In this document: positions 9,541 to 23,475 of the stretch, piece by piece
How the letters are laid out: each line of letters starts with the position of its first letter
Numbering within the stretch: position 1 is the stretch's first letter
DNA from: Taenia hydatigena
Taxonomy: Eukaryota; Platyhelminthes; Cestoda; Cyclophyllidea; Taeniidae
Assembly: GCA_036345935.2 (NCBI GenBank)
Contig: JADWOT020000003.1
Location: forward strand, 21,532,509 to 21,596,508
DNA length: 64,000 nt
Direction: 5' to 3'
Made by a program: the position numbers and the translations under genes
The notes under the pieces: generated by a model
The model's input: only the letters and a program-made list of their open reading frames with translations
Databases searched by the model: none
What the model was told of the DNA's origin: nothing

Positions 9541-12500
9541 ATTAAAGAGACAAACAATCAAAGTAACACAATATAAACGAAGGTAAGCAGTTGGTTTTTC
9601 AAGTCACGAAAAATGTGCACTTCTGCTATTAGCAAGTTCACTGATTAAAACAAAGTACCAAAGTTAAATCGAAGAATAAAAAAATAAGCAGGAGGTCTTT
9701 CTGCTTATCTTCCTCCATCATTTACAAATAAGGAGGTGCCCAAGGCATTGCCGCGTCTTGAGTCTTCCCCAAAATCCTAATAAAGCAGGAGGAAGCAGTT
9801 TGGACGAGCATGCAGTAACGGCCTAGGGAACAGCTGCGAGGGAATGAGAGAGAGGGGACATTAACACGGTCCCACAGGCACTGAAGTGTCCACGCAGTCG
9901 ATAAAAGAATACAAATTACTGCAAAAGACGAAGTAGAACTTCGTGACAAGCAATTCTGACAGTAAAACCGGGGTGAGGAGAAGAAGTTATCTTTTTTAAG
10001 GAAAACCAGACTACTAGCCATTCATTTGCTTTCTAGACTTGCCACATTAATTATTGAGACTACTGTCTGAAAAGCAATGCTGCTTCTGACAGTGGTCATC
10101 GGTTATGACCGCGCCTCGGTTAATTAGCTATTCAATGCACGCCAACGCAAGGCTCCATGATGGCCGACTTTCGGTTCTCCCAGTGTGGAGACGCAATGTA
10201 CTTCCCACATTAACTGCAGCCGAATAAAATGCGACAGAATGGGGAGTCGAAGGTAAGTCATCAACCTTGAGACTTAGCATTTTGGAAGCAAAATGGACTA
10301 AACCGACCGACAATTGAGGCAGCTATTGGGTGCGAAAACTTATCTGCTACATCAAAGAGAAAGTAGTCCTGAAGTCTCCTTTTCTTAAAAAGAATCCAAC
10401 TACCGTAAAATACTTCCCAGCATCCCTTAATGACTTCAAAGGAAAAGCAGGAAAATTAGGGACTACAAATTATGCTCATTGGCGATTAAACTAAGCCATA
10501 AGTATACGTGAGAAGGAGCTAAAATTTACTTCAGCAGTGATTAACGAACTTGTTAGCCAAGATTAGTAGGAAACCACTTTCGAAAAGGGGGAAAATTTAG
10601 GCAAATAACTTTCTTTAAAGGAGGTTCAAACACTGTAGTCGAGTGTCGAACCTTGTGAGGTTTGGTGGTTTTAAGGTCTGTTTTATGATACCGAACAGGC
10701 GACTTTGCTTAGAGCTAGAGTCCAACAAAATTAATGAGAGGTAAAGTGACTGCGGTCTGACCAGGAATCACGCATTCGCGAAAAGGGGATGCAACAATCT
10801 GCTCCGCTGCGGTTAATAAGTCGCTCCTGAGACTGTGCAGAGCCAGTCCCACCAGAGTTAGGCGTCTGTCGAGGAGGGTGGTAAGGGCAAGTTCTCCTTA
10901 ACGGGAAACCGCCACAAAAATTCAACCCGTGTGGAGGATGTGGAGACTTGGTGGAACATGTGAACCATGAAGACACTTAAAGAGAGGTCGTACGGGTGTA
11001 TTTTGTACCCAACTCACGACACTTCGGTTATCATTCAGGTAGCTCGTAGGCCACATTGTCTTGGGGAATCGTGATGCAACCTGGTGAAGCACAACCTCCA
11101 ATAGAGGGCGCAGACAGGACACTTTAGATAGCTGCACTAACTTAAGGCATTTCATTTTTGGGGCTTTGAAGTTTCATCCTAATTGGCCAGTTTCCTCACC
11201 TTAATAGTCAGTTTTATTTAGTAGACTGGGAGACTTAGCACATTGCAGGCACGGCAGAGGCGCTTCAAATGGTACGTGAAAAGCCAACGCATCGGAATCT
11301 AATAAAGAGATTTGTTCTGCTTGATTCATTAAACTAAATGGTAATTTGATTAGCTGGGGGCGCGTACAAAACCGCTTACATCCTGCTGAAATGCAAGTAA
11401 TCGCTGAACTCGGTGAATAAATTGGTCACTAGTAGGGAAAGGTGCTGTCTGACCACCAAGGTGCATCACATGACGCAAAAGACACTTAAGTTTTAGCCAT
11501 GCATGTCTGTAGAATGTATTAGATGGCGTGCTTTCGCACCAATCAGGAGAAGCTAGCGGTGAGGAAAAGATCCTCTGTGCTTTTCCTCACATCATCCAAT
11601 GTGGACTTGATTCCAAGTTGTTTTAGATGGTGAAATGGCTCTGGAATGAATTCATCCCCCCAAGGTGGTCGAGTTTATAAATATTTGGCTGCGGAAAATA
11701 TGCTTAAGCCACCTCGGTATTGATGTCGCTCCCAATCTCAAATTTTCCTGAGCGGCAGAAGTGACATTGAAGGGACTGGGATCAACTAGTGATGCTCGCC
11801 TCCACACACACACCCTCCGCGTAGTCAAAGCAAGCAGCAACAACAAGACCAATGCTAAATAAAATTGACTTTAGATGGAGTCTTAGGGGCGTAGAATGTT
11901 CTGTCCCTATGCACCCTTTCCTTTCCATTCGCTTCTTCCATTTAACCTCAACTTGACCAACTTGTACAATTCGCCTCGGCTCGGCCAAGGCTAATACCGA
12001 AACAGGTGGTGGGTCTGTTCATGGCTTTATTTAAGGCCTCGCAGGCTGGGTTTTTGTTCCACCATCCTTGCACTTTGGCAGCACAAAATTCTTTTATGCA
12101 CTTGCAGCAAATGTGCCTGTATCCCTGCCTGTGTCTGCATGCCCTACTAATGCATTCCGCATCGCCGTTTGGGGGAGGCCTTGGGGCGGCAATTAATGTC
12201 CACGCCACGCAAACGATTCTGTGACATCCATGCTGATTTAACTGTCACCCTGGGTGGGTGAGTGTGTGCTGATGGAGCATTAAGACGTGGAAATGAAACT
12301 GACAGGCTTATGAAAGGCACGTGTTCGTCATTGACACGACGTTTTCTTGCCTTTATCGTTCTGGGAGTACATTTTATTTTGGATTTGGTGTACAGGCACT
12401 TTGGGTGGGCTGCATGGGCTGCGTCTGCAGAGGGTTTGCACCTCATTTGAATTGTTAATGAGTAAGTCTTTTTACCCAATGAAATGGATGCAGGAACGTA

Positions 12501-15500
12501 GGCGGCTGGCAGTAGGGAGGAAGGGATTGTTGCGAGAATTCGCGTCAAATAAGCGCTTCCAATTTTGCGGTGGAGTCGGACGCATGGGATCGCAAAATGA
12601 GGCAAATCGTGTGCTTTATAGAAGTCTTATGTGTTACAACAAGTAGTTTTAGTGGGCCACACTGCGAGCAAGACGAATTGGTTCGGTCAGTCACCTGAGA
12701 CTGGATCTCGCAGACTGCGTGACGGTGCCACCCTCTGCCACGAATGTCTGGCCTCGTGGCACAAAATTTCTTCACAGTTGACAGACTTTCTGTTCCGACA
12801 TGCCTGCTGTCATGAAGGGTCTTCATTTGCAGAAGAATGGGAAACGAAATAGTTATTTAAAAAACTGAATGGGTGTCAGTGAAGACCATACTCGGGCTTT
12901 GCATTATGCATCTGCGTCATCAGACCAGCTAGGGAATTCGGACAGTTTTGAAGCTCTAGATCTTCCTTCGGCAGCCATAACCACAAGGAAGTAAGAGCAA
13001 ATACAGGAGCAAGTTTTAGAACTACAGAAGAAGTTGCGGAAAATCTGAATGATGTTGATGTCGCTGCTCATCCTCCGCCTCCTGACGTGCAGTTCGGCCA
13101 CACTGTCAGGCTCGATGCAAGCGGTCGCAGGAAAACACATTTCCTATTCCAATTTAAGGGAGCACACAACACTGGGAAACGAGTACCTCAACGATTAAGT
13201 TAATCCATAAATGAATGAATTTTTAGACAATGCTTTCATCACCGGAACCCAGTCTAAGAAACTGGCCTTGAAGTTTAGTTTTGCCAGTAAATTTAATTGT
13301 CTCTGTGCAAGAGATCATAAATTTAAATTATCTCACTAAAAAATTCAGCCTTTTTCCATCAATGCATCTGGTCACCTTTGAGGTGTGGAAAAGTGAGAAA
13401 TTTGTCGATTTGACTCAATGGGGCCGTCTTATTTGCACCGATCGTAGGAACAAAGGCAAAATTTTTTTATTGAAAGGCTTTATCTAGGATAATAGGTAAC
13501 TGGAGCTCATAAGATGTAGGCTCTGCTTAAAGTTAAGTTTTTATAAGCTAGGATAAGGCAGTTAGCCTTGCTACTACAGTGCTCACAAAGTGTTAGGGAG
13601 CACTTGTCGTATTTTCGTAATGACAATGATGCTGATGATGGCCAAAAATGGTTCTTCAGAGTCACCCACTTTCTCTCACTTTAGAGAGGCGCTTTATCGG
13701 TGGTGCATTTAGAGCTAATCAGCTCCCCAAATCGAAAGCGCTTCCACTTTTAAAACTGCTGTAATGATGCAGGCGGTGCCAACTTGCTCATTCACGATCA
13801 CGGAGGCAAAATGTGGCATAAAATGCAACTTTAAACCTGCAAAAGGCTGACGAATTAAAATCAAACGACTTTAAGGCAAACCAATGCATTTTATGGGTCT
13901 TTAAAAGGCTCCTTGGTTAATGCTGGTGGTCTTGCCACACACCATAGGCTAGACGTTGAACTGCATTACTGAGAAAAGAAGCCTGTCTCAATGGAATCTC
14001 AACTGCATGTCGTCAATAAAGGAGTATTCTGCTGCTGAAATAGTAATTTGCACACTTTAAAAATTTTACAGCGCTTTTGTAAATGATATATAAAATAAAT
14101 GACCCTCTTCCCAACTGTCGTCATTGAGCTAAACTCATAATTACACGGCACTTTAGGCCTTTTGGAGGAAAGAAACTGTTTTACAAGGCCAAAAAATCTG
14201 GTAAGTAATAAATGCGTATCTGATCTTACCTTAAATGGCAAAAATGCTTGCAAATTATTAGAATGTTAAATCTTCGGGAGGATTTTTTAGGGCTGTTTTT
14301 TATCATTTAGAATTAGTTAAATCTAACAGAAAAGCCACCTTTGGGAAATGCACCTTTTGGAAGGAGTTGTTACGAATGGAGAGGATTCCGGCAGGTATAT
14401 TTATGTGTCAGATTGACAAACGTATCAACGGTCGATGGTCGGATCAAAGTCTGAACCAAGTATTTTGCTGGCTGATGAAGAGAATGTATTCGTTTCACCC
14501 TTGATCGCTACGTTATAATATAGAATAACTTGCTGAATTGTCCCTTGCCATAAATAATTTACATGTCTCTAAGCTATGCTACTTACAAATTTAAGTAAAA
14601 GTTTTGTAAAAGGTAAGGAAAAGGCACCCCTATAACGTCTTGTAGGCATTGAGGGCTGTGCTGTAAGCTGGCGAACCAAAAGAACTTTTGAAGACAAGTG
14701 TTTTCTTTATCGGTAATCTGACTACTTTGAAGCGTTTTTACTCGTTACAACACACGATTTAACATTTAAAAATTAACTGCCACACTTTATCCTAAATATT
14801 TTTAAACATTTAAGCCTGTTTTCCAAACAAAAGATCCAGTTTGGTAGTGTGGCGCCATTAAACGAATGTTTACTCTTTTGAGATCTAATGACTCGACTCG
14901 GAATTCCTGTCAAGTTGGAACAGGTCCGACTGCATGCAGACAAACAGCTCTTGAAAATCCTTCACTGCCGCAAAGTGGAGTTTTGAGTTTGAAAAATTGC
15001 GGGCGATTTTGCCACATCAGATGAATCCAGATATTTTTTGACCCCCGTGAAGCAATATTTTTGCACCAAAAAGGCTTAAGATGCCGTGTACTTGCCATTG
15101 ACGCAATTTACGGTTAGTTGTGGGTCCACCTAACACTGACATTGAAGGCGAAGGTCGTTTACTTCTTAAATATCAGTTATAAAAGCACTGCAGGCTTCTT
15201 AAATTAAGAAAAAACACCAACATGTCATTAAAATATCTCTTTACTTCCAGTTAGTCATCCAAACACTTGAAGTTGGGGCCATAATATCAACGGCACTGCC
15301 ATACCTACCTGACTTTTTTCTAAAAAATTTGATAAAATCCACTCTTTTGCAGATTTTGCTTCCGGAAATGGATTATCCCCAAATTTTAAGGTATAAAATC
15401 AACAGATTAAAAGCATTTGTAAAAAGGAAATCTAAAAACGTCGTGGAAAATGTATTCAAGGCATATTTTATGGTCATTTGCATTACAGTGAAGATTTCGC

Positions 15501-15625
15501 GCTTTAGTTAAGCAAACTGCAACTGGACAACTTCCAGCCTAATCGCCTTTTCTACTTCATTGAGAATTTTGAAGGCATCGTGTGGCGCCATGGGGCTACC
15601 TTGACAACGGTGGAAGACATGATAC
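9541..15625. other. intergenic, no gene seen
   Basis: There are many short open frames on both strands. The longest (12147-12605, minus, 152 codons) is Arg/Ser/Pro-rich with no family similarity and overlaps open frames on the other strand over the same DNA, as expected of chance. No splice-bounded exon, RNA gene or repeat was recognised. Confidence 0.5.
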
Positions 15626-15760
15626 TCGGGCAGAATATGCATTGTCTGCGCACGGAAGGGCTGAGGGGCTACTGGCATGGCCCAGACCCTAGGCTGTCCG
15701 GCGGAGGTACAATGGTGGCGGCCCGTTACCAAAACCGAGAAATAAACTAACGGTTAAAGC
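15626..15760 (+). repeat. dispersed repeat, copy A
   Basis: This 130-bp segment aligns by eye with 57236-57354 in the same orientation. The shared core includes GGGCTACTGGCATGGCCCAG, then TACAATGG, then GGTTAAAG. The spacing of these blocks is similar in both copies with small indels. A third, shorter match lies at 25748-25775. I recognise no family and see no terminal repeats. Read on the minus strand, copies A and C both give Trp-Ala-x-Pro-Val-Ala-Pro, which may be a relic of coding or chance. Confidence 0.6.
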
Positions 15761-18700
15761 TTTGAAGTCCAACCAAAATACACTACCTGAAGACAGCGTA
15801 TTCAATGCAAATGTGGCATACTTAATCAAAACTTAAGAACGCGCAATTAACATCCCCTTGCTTTTACACTATTTCATGGTGTTGATGCTTGTTTATAATT
15901 CATAGGTCTCCCTCACTGATTTCTCCTCTGAATTTGCTCTTCATTCGCCTTCAGGAAAGCGCACCATCGTCCAATTGAAACCAAGGTGTCAGTCATGCTA
16001 TGGGACCCTTTCTTCGGACTGAGGTCAGGTTCGCGTGGATCATGGTTCATTGTGACATATATGCTTCTCCAACATAAAAGCTGCAGGAAAATATTCCTTT
16101 AGAACGTTCTGGAAGACTTCAGTGAAGCTGGAGACAGTAGAAAGGACTTTTTCAACAAGAACTAAAACTCGTCAAGTACATGGAGCTCGTTGAGTTATTT
16201 TTGCCAAATCACTGTGGTCGAGGCTGATCGGGAGAAGAATCTGGGTAGCCTTGGGACATGAGCGGATGCGGAAATGGTGTGACACAGATATGCCGATTTA
16301 CTATTTGGTCCGGTGGTGAGTGCGGAGGCATGGCCATAGTGAAAACTAAGGACAACCTGCAAAACATGGTGGTGGAGCCTGTTCAGAATAACAGCCTCAC
16401 GTGTTATGCCGTGCGGATATTTTGGGTCTCTTGTGTTCTGCTACTCCAAATTGTCTTGCACACTTCCAATTAGGCTGTTTTGTTTGCATCCATGCAAACA
16501 CATGTCTTGCCATTCCTTGGGCGGTAACGGTAACGCCAAAATAGTTTTAAGAGAATTATTTACCTGCATTTGGACTGGTGCGGTGCCATATTCGTGAGGC
16601 CGAAAAGGCGGCAAGATTATTCACGCAGAATCAACAGATAAGAGAGTTGACATCCAACCCACAAATGGCTGGATCTCTGACTGGCTACGCATTCGTCTTC
16701 CTTTAAGCCCCTACCACTGGTGTCTCAATCCGCCTTTCCTGACCAAATTTCGCTTCGCGTCTGGAGGATCCACTCAGCCTTAACCATCTTCTCCATTCCC
16801 AAAGCCCTCCTCCTGTCTGCGACATTTTACGGGGTGGATGGCCTTCAGTAGTCCTTCACTCCAACACTACAGGTAGATGTGTTTATGCTCGTTAGCAAGA
16901 TCTACCCACCCAGACTGTGTGCCGAATAATTGGGATGTGACCAACCAAATACCTAGGGCTGCAAAAGGCGCCCGGGCATATTCTTTCATGCATAAACAAC
17001 TACCTCCCGTGCTGATTTGGAATCGCTAAGAAGTTGGTTTTGTTCTATGAGCGGGGAGGAAGGCTGTGGGATGATCTCGTGACCCAGACGCTATACTCCT
17101 TGTTGTGCGAATTGCTTTGGGGAATATCGCTGAAGGGCACAATTAATATGCTAGTCGTCCCAATCCTTCCTCGACTCCTTGTCTCCACTCCTCTGCTTTT
17201 CTATTGCAGTTTACTTATATATGTGTTGTTGGTTTCGACACCTTGCAATGCAAAAATTGAAAGGTACTTAAATTTTCCAATTCATTTTATTTCCACTTTC
17301 GTTAACAAAGTGAAACAGAAAGTGGGCACGATAGACAGATGCTTTCGCATCGATAAGGGCATGCTTCGCTGTCCGACTTCATCTCCACAAAAGTGAAATG
17401 CTCTCCAAAAGGGAACCAGTAATCGCTTGGTGGGAAAAACGTTGAAGGTGTGATAGGTTGCACAAAAAGTAGTGATGTAGCAATAAGTAAATATAGATGG
17501 GTACGACATCGTGGAAGTAACATGGGAAGTTATGCTTGGACTTTAACCACGATTTGCTCTGGAAAAGTCGGCGCCCTGTTTGGACGCGGCAGACGTGGGC
17601 ACTGGTGGCTCTGCCGATGCGTCTAGTGTCTGCGCAGCGTAAACCCAGAAGCTTCAACAAAAACTATGCTCCAACTACTACAGGGATGAAGGAGCAGCAT
17701 TTTGCCACAATTTGGGGAGGGAAGGAGGGGTAGAATGTCCATCAAAGGCACACAATGAACCTAATCAGCAAGTGTGTTGAATTAGAGAACGTAGAGCACC
17801 CTAGACATCCATTCACATCCCCGAAATCGAAAAAGAGGAGGTTGAAACTTGGGAGATAATTAAAATAGCATAACAAAGACATTTAAAAGGCTTAGATTAG
17901 ATATGAGCTCAAGCGATGGGTCTGACGGCTTTAAATTTATCAGAGCAGAATAAAAGGCGCGCAAAAACAAGAGCTTGTAGTCGAGGACGGTAAATGAAGT
18001 TGATTATAGAGTTTATGGGATTGGCGGTCACGAGGTCAGTAAGTCGGATATGAGGATTTTCCTTAATGCTTATTCAAGGATGTCACGAAGCATTAATCAA
18101 ATCTATGGCAAACAACATAAAAAACAAATTTACTACTAAATCCTCTCGATAGGGAAGTGATTTCTTCCATGTCGCAGACAAACGCTTCTCTAAATTTGCA
18201 GTTCAAAAGTGGACGCTGAAGTCGCATCAGTAGTAAACCCGAGGTGGAGTGTATCTTAATCAGACACATCCGAAACAAAGTACGAAAAGAGCATTCTTCT
18301 TGAATGCAACCAATCAAAAGAAAAATTTTTTTGGCTTTGAAGTGAAGCAACAAAAAATCTTGTGGCAAATTTGTGATAAACGATTTTGGCCCTGCCTAAA
18401 TGTCGAGCTAAACATACCAAGGCCAGGGCGACTGCGGCCAGGCCATTTCGCTGGTCGTCGTCTTAATGGGAATGCTGTACCTCTGATGCATAAATTACAT
18501 TATTTTAGAGTGGACTACCCATGAAATTCTTGGCACTGGTACGTTTATGCATCCAAATCAAAATGTCATCTATTTGCTGCAAAAGGGAGAAATATTCAAA
18601 AGAAGAAAGTGTTCATCGCAGCCAATCCATTTAAGACAAGATTAGGAACTCTTTGTCAAAAGGAGTTTGGTGTTAAAACAATGTTATGCGCAAAGGAAGC

Positions 18701-21700
18701 GAAAGCAAAAAGCGAGTCGGTTGCATTGTCGGCATGTCACACTTTCGGCATAAGTTGGATGCCGAGTTTGTCTCCCTTCTAAGAACTCTCAGGGCCCGCC
18801 AACACATTTACCGGCTTTTATTGTGAGCTGGAGGTGTAGCAGTTCGGTCGGATTGGATGGCTGCAGTGAGACGGTTGTTTTAATTGAGCTCTTAACAAAC
18901 GAAACCTTTTGGGTTGTGTTTGCATTAGATCGACAGTAGCCAATTTTCCGTGCTTAAGACGCGATTTTTAAGAATTTGCTGACCACGTGAACAAATAAAT
19001 TTGCTTGATCTTTTCAATATTAGATACTGCCAATGAATTGTCTTGCGTTCGATGAAGTGGGGGAAGCATTGTGACGTTTCATGGAGAGCTGTCTCCTTAA
19101 ATATCTGCAAACACTAACCGTGATTAGCTTAAAAGCCAGTTTTAGAGCATCTAAATCCGTTTGAAGAGTCACTTAGAAGAGAAGGCCTCGACACAGCTGG
19201 GAGGCGTTGGCACACAGGCGTGGACGCATTTTCGATTATCGGAGGTTCCAGTGACGGGGTCGGATGAAACCACTGAAATTGATGATTTAAAAATGGACAC
19301 CCAAGTGACGGTGAACACTGTATGGAGGATGCTTGGTTGGGGCTTACAACAATACTCAAGCAGGACCCTCTCCCAACTTAGACTGAACGAAAAGCCTTTT
19401 GCCGACGACTGCCGAGAAGTAAGATGAGGAGCCATGAAGGTGTAAGGTTGCAGTGCGGACGCGATTGACGACGCGTGTGAGGTATGGGCGGAGTAGAATT
19501 GTTTAGGTCTAATTACAGACCATCCGGTCAGGTAAACTAAACATTTACGGTACATAATCATATGCTGTCATCGAGATCAGGAAGCTAAGATGGATATGAA
19601 TCCACAAAGTGATCGGACCACGCCCGTCAAAGATGTTAACTAAAACCAGTTGCCACTAAGCAGTGAACTTCACTCATTCATTCAGTAACTCGCTTAACAC
19701 TTAGCTCCAAACGTTTCCGTGGGGATAACTCGAAAAACGACCACCACGGTGGTTGACATCTCCTGTGTGACTAGGTGTGGATGAATTTGCTTCCATTGCA
19801 GTGACTTCCATCGTCCTCTCCGATGTCTCGTGCTACTGATGGTACACTTTTATGGGCAAGATCGTCGGCTAAAGTACCAAATCAAAATCACTCAAAACCT
19901 TACACTGCACGCACCTTTGATAGTAGACTTAATTTGTCCCACCTCACAAGCCATCCCTGAGTGCTCCCCGCCCATGGGGCAGAGAAGAGTCGATAGGTTC
20001 GAAGAGTAGATGACTTGAGCTGGGTATCCTGAGATGGCGTTCTACTTACATCCACTATGACATGTTTTAAAGAGTACTTTCTTGCATAATCCTACAAGGC
20101 TGGATCGAAAATGGGGACAGTTAGAAAAAAACGCTCTCAAGGAAAGAAGTTGCAGGGCCACATTTCATTTGGTAGCATAAATCACGACCACAAGTCTCAA
20201 GGCTCACGCCATCGTCGCAAAATTCGTAGAGTTTAGACTTACTTTAGAATCTAGTACAACAGTCGCTCAATAGAGACGTTCTCGTGGCCGACGGACCAAG
20301 CATAAATAGGCGGAGGTGTTCTACAAAGAGAATGGAATCCGCATATCTTCTATCAGGAAAGTGAAGTAGGATGAAATAAAAATTATCTGGGTCGCTAGAA
20401 CTTCTTTAAATGCTGTGGGAAAAAATAAATTCCTCACTTCTAGGGATTCACATGGTTTATAAAGTTGGGGATGCGAAGGATGTAAAAGGACCCGGACAAC
20501 TTTATTTTGCATCCCATCCGAATTCTTAACGCGCTCTGGCGGATGGTTTGCAGGGTGGATCGCTATCGGCCACCACGGACGCGAATTAAGCCACATAACT
20601 GCGATTAGCTCCTTATAAAGCGAGACGGCTGAACATCCCAATTCACCTCTAGGAAGACGCAAAAAGACACGGATATGGGGACGAACGAAATGCCACAGCA
20701 TCGAATCGGTGACCGAGCCATCAAGGCAGTCTCAAATCTTCTGCTGCTCTACAATTTAGTTAATTTGCCCCTTGGGACTCCACTGCCCATGCGGTCAGTT
20801 GTGGTAGGTGCCATGGTAAGCCGCATACAGCAAGATGCAAGCTCTTGAAAAGCAGTGCAAAAAGATGGATGGATTATGCAGAGTGTAATCTCTCAAACCA
20901 ACCATTTTAATTGGAATTTAGTTTGCCCATAGCAAAATTGTAGGCATTTTTTCCGGCCTGAATTTGCCTTATCAAGGGGCGTTGTGCAGGGCTCAAAGCC
21001 GCGGAAGTCGGCAAGAGTCAATGCATCTTCGGATGTCCCTAAACGCCTGCTCTTCCTCTTTGAAGTTTGGGTGTGACATCCGGCCCTGGAGACCGAGGCA
21101 TCCGGCCGCACAGCAGGCATGAATGAAGCGGTATGAAAACTAAGTAGTTTTCGAGCCTTGAAGACAACGCTTGACCGCGATCGTTATCCTGAGTAAAGAG
21201 ACTTCAAAAGTGGACCTTTCTCAGTAAAGTGTCATGTAAACTCGTTGCCTACTGTGGTTATGGCAAAGGTTTGCAAAGAGCGGCGGCAGGCGCTACTGAA
21301 CGGAATGGGAATCGCGATGCCAACTGCATTAGCCGCCTTACGGGGTGGAGGTGAAATTCCTTCCTACGCACTGGAACACATGTAACTTCGCCAAGTCGGA
21401 TGAGACCGCACAAATTTTAAGACAGTGTAACATTTGGGCTGTTCATACCCTTTCTGAATTTGAAAATGCAATTAAATTCCTTATGTAGAGCCACTTTAAA
21501 ATGTCCCACCATCGATACGCCAGGAGTTGGCAAGTTATTTTACAAAGTTATCTGAGACTATGAACTGTGGATATTACCATTCTTCGACAAAAAATGTCAG
21601 AAATTAAAGTGGTTTTCAAAGTTCAAAACACTTGACATATTGATAAACGGTAGTCAAAAGGCATATGCAAAGCATTTCTAGTGAGGCATTGCGTTTGAAG

Positions 21701-23196
21701 ACGAAATTCTCCCAACTTTTGTTGGTATTTGCACAATGCATTTTAGCTGACAAAATGTTCATTTCTGCTGGCACGGTTGATAGGCCTGGTTGGCTCCGTG
21801 AACGTGGCAGTGGGAAGCCGTGCACCGCGGAAGTGTCATTCAAACAGGTCCTCCAAATGTATCGTCGGTTTGCATGTTTCGGAGCAACTGCATGAAAGAG
21901 ACCTCGGACTAGATCCGTGTTTTGCAAAATTTGAAAGACTCCATTTTAAATCCAGCTCTTTTTAAGAGAGTAGAATGCGGATGTAGCACTCCCTGTCCCT
22001 GTAAATACCCTGAAGGTCTCATAAGATTGTGCTAAAAAGTTCCACTTTTCTCTTCAAATGAAACTTTGGTGTAGCCAAGAAAGGCAAGAAATTCTGCCCT
22101 AGAGGCAAGCCAAACGCCTAATTCAGTAAAGATGTCAAGAAGTACACTTAGGGCTGGGTAAAATAGCAGATTAAAGCAGATAAAGCTCAAAGAGACTTCA
22201 GGATTCAAATTCCCTTTTCGTCGGTATAACTTCAGTTGTAATTGTGTTTGCAAATGAAAAAAGGGGGTTAGAAAGTCTTTAAACGGTGGCTTGCAGGTTC
22301 ACTTTATAGTTATACAAGGTAGCGTTGAAATGAATACGCAATAAAAGTCATTTGAAGTTTTTTGAGCGATGCCAACTATGGAGGACAATTTCCGTTAAGA
22401 ACCTTTCTAACGCTGAGGGGAAAATTTGTGGGAAAATGAAATGTAAGTACAGTCTTTCGATAAAAAGTGATTTAAAAGGCGAATTTTTTAGGAAAGGAGA
22501 ATCGGATGTCCATGCAACGCCCGGCCTTGGTGCAAACAACTTACCGCAAAGTGGATTTGTTTGCCAACTCCCTCGACTTCTGTGAGGGTGCTAAGCTCCG
22601 GAAATGGGGATATACTACTTAATTGGTAAAAAAGGAACTGAAAAGATACGAAATGCTAAAGGCATCGGTCACATAACCAACTGCTCAACTCACCCTTTTG
22701 TCTCATTGTTTTACTGATGCAAAAGGAGTCTTGAGAGGGAGATAGCTTGTTCCATAACTCCAATAAAATCACAAACTAGGAAACAGCATTTTCTTTCGAA
22801 ATTCAAGGCTGGCTGATGGCTTCATGCTTAGCAAAGCGCTTTATCGAGGCGACAACGGAGGAACGAGCAACAAAGACATCTTGCCAGCAAAAGTGGATGA
22901 AAAAGAAATAGTCACTTGAAACAATCTGAAGTGATTAAAACGATATTGCGGAGGGAGCACTTCACCGACTTTGCTCTTGTTCTGCTACCTTTTCTTTGAA
23001 AGATCAAAAGGAACTAAATCTCAAAGAGCAAATGTTTATGGCCAAGTTGCATTATTAATGAGCCATTTGGGAAAGATTGCTGATTGCGCTTACACAACTC
23101 GAAAGGGAAAGTCGATGGGCAAACTCACAGTCTTTGTCTCCTTTCATGGAGAATCACGAGAAATCTAAGGAAAATGATCGGGTAGATAGATGTAGA
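15761..23196. other. intergenic, no gene seen
   Basis: There are no supported exons. Open frames 17034-17396, 19169-19561 and 20321-20701 lack recognisable motifs. One long palindrome at 16481-16500 is listed separately. Confidence 0.5.
16481..16500. repeat. 9-bp perfect inverted repeat with 2-bp spacer
   Basis: TGTTTGCAT, then CC, then ATGCAAACA. The half-sites contain ATGCAAA, resembling seven of the eight bases of a POU octamer. The strand symmetry is seen directly. Any factor binding is inference. Confidence 0.7.
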
Positions 23197-23475
23197 CTAA
23201 ATCACGGCCACAGCGCCGGTTGCACGGACTGAAACATGTAGTGTCGACATTTGTAGCAAGTGAATGGGATGGATTGATGGGAAAGTTGTGACACTCCCCA
23301 CCGTGGCTGGAGTGCTGGAACCGGGGCGGCAGTCACGTGGGGTCAGCATACGTGACCAGGACCGAGGCGCCCGCCGTGGTGCACAGCATAACTTTCGGTG
23401 CATGACCAAGGAGAGGGAGGCTCTTCGGTTCAACCAAGGCCCGAAATGGCCCTGACACGTGGCATTTTCTGGCAT
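23197..23475. promoter_or_regulatory. GC/CpG-rich island with paired E-boxes
   Basis: The stretch is markedly richer in GC and CpG than its neighbours and open in one frame on each strand (92 and 63 codons). It contains CACGTG at 23334-23339 and again at 23456-23461. The first lies in an inverted repeat, GTCACGT (23332-23338) with ACGTGAC (23350-23356). It could be a regulatory element or an unrecognised exon. The translated frames show no known domain. Confidence 0.3.

Noticed and set aside
12147..12605. 152-codon minus-strand gene
   Set aside because: No family similarity, and overlapping open frames on the opposite strand. Expected by chance in 64 kb of this composition.
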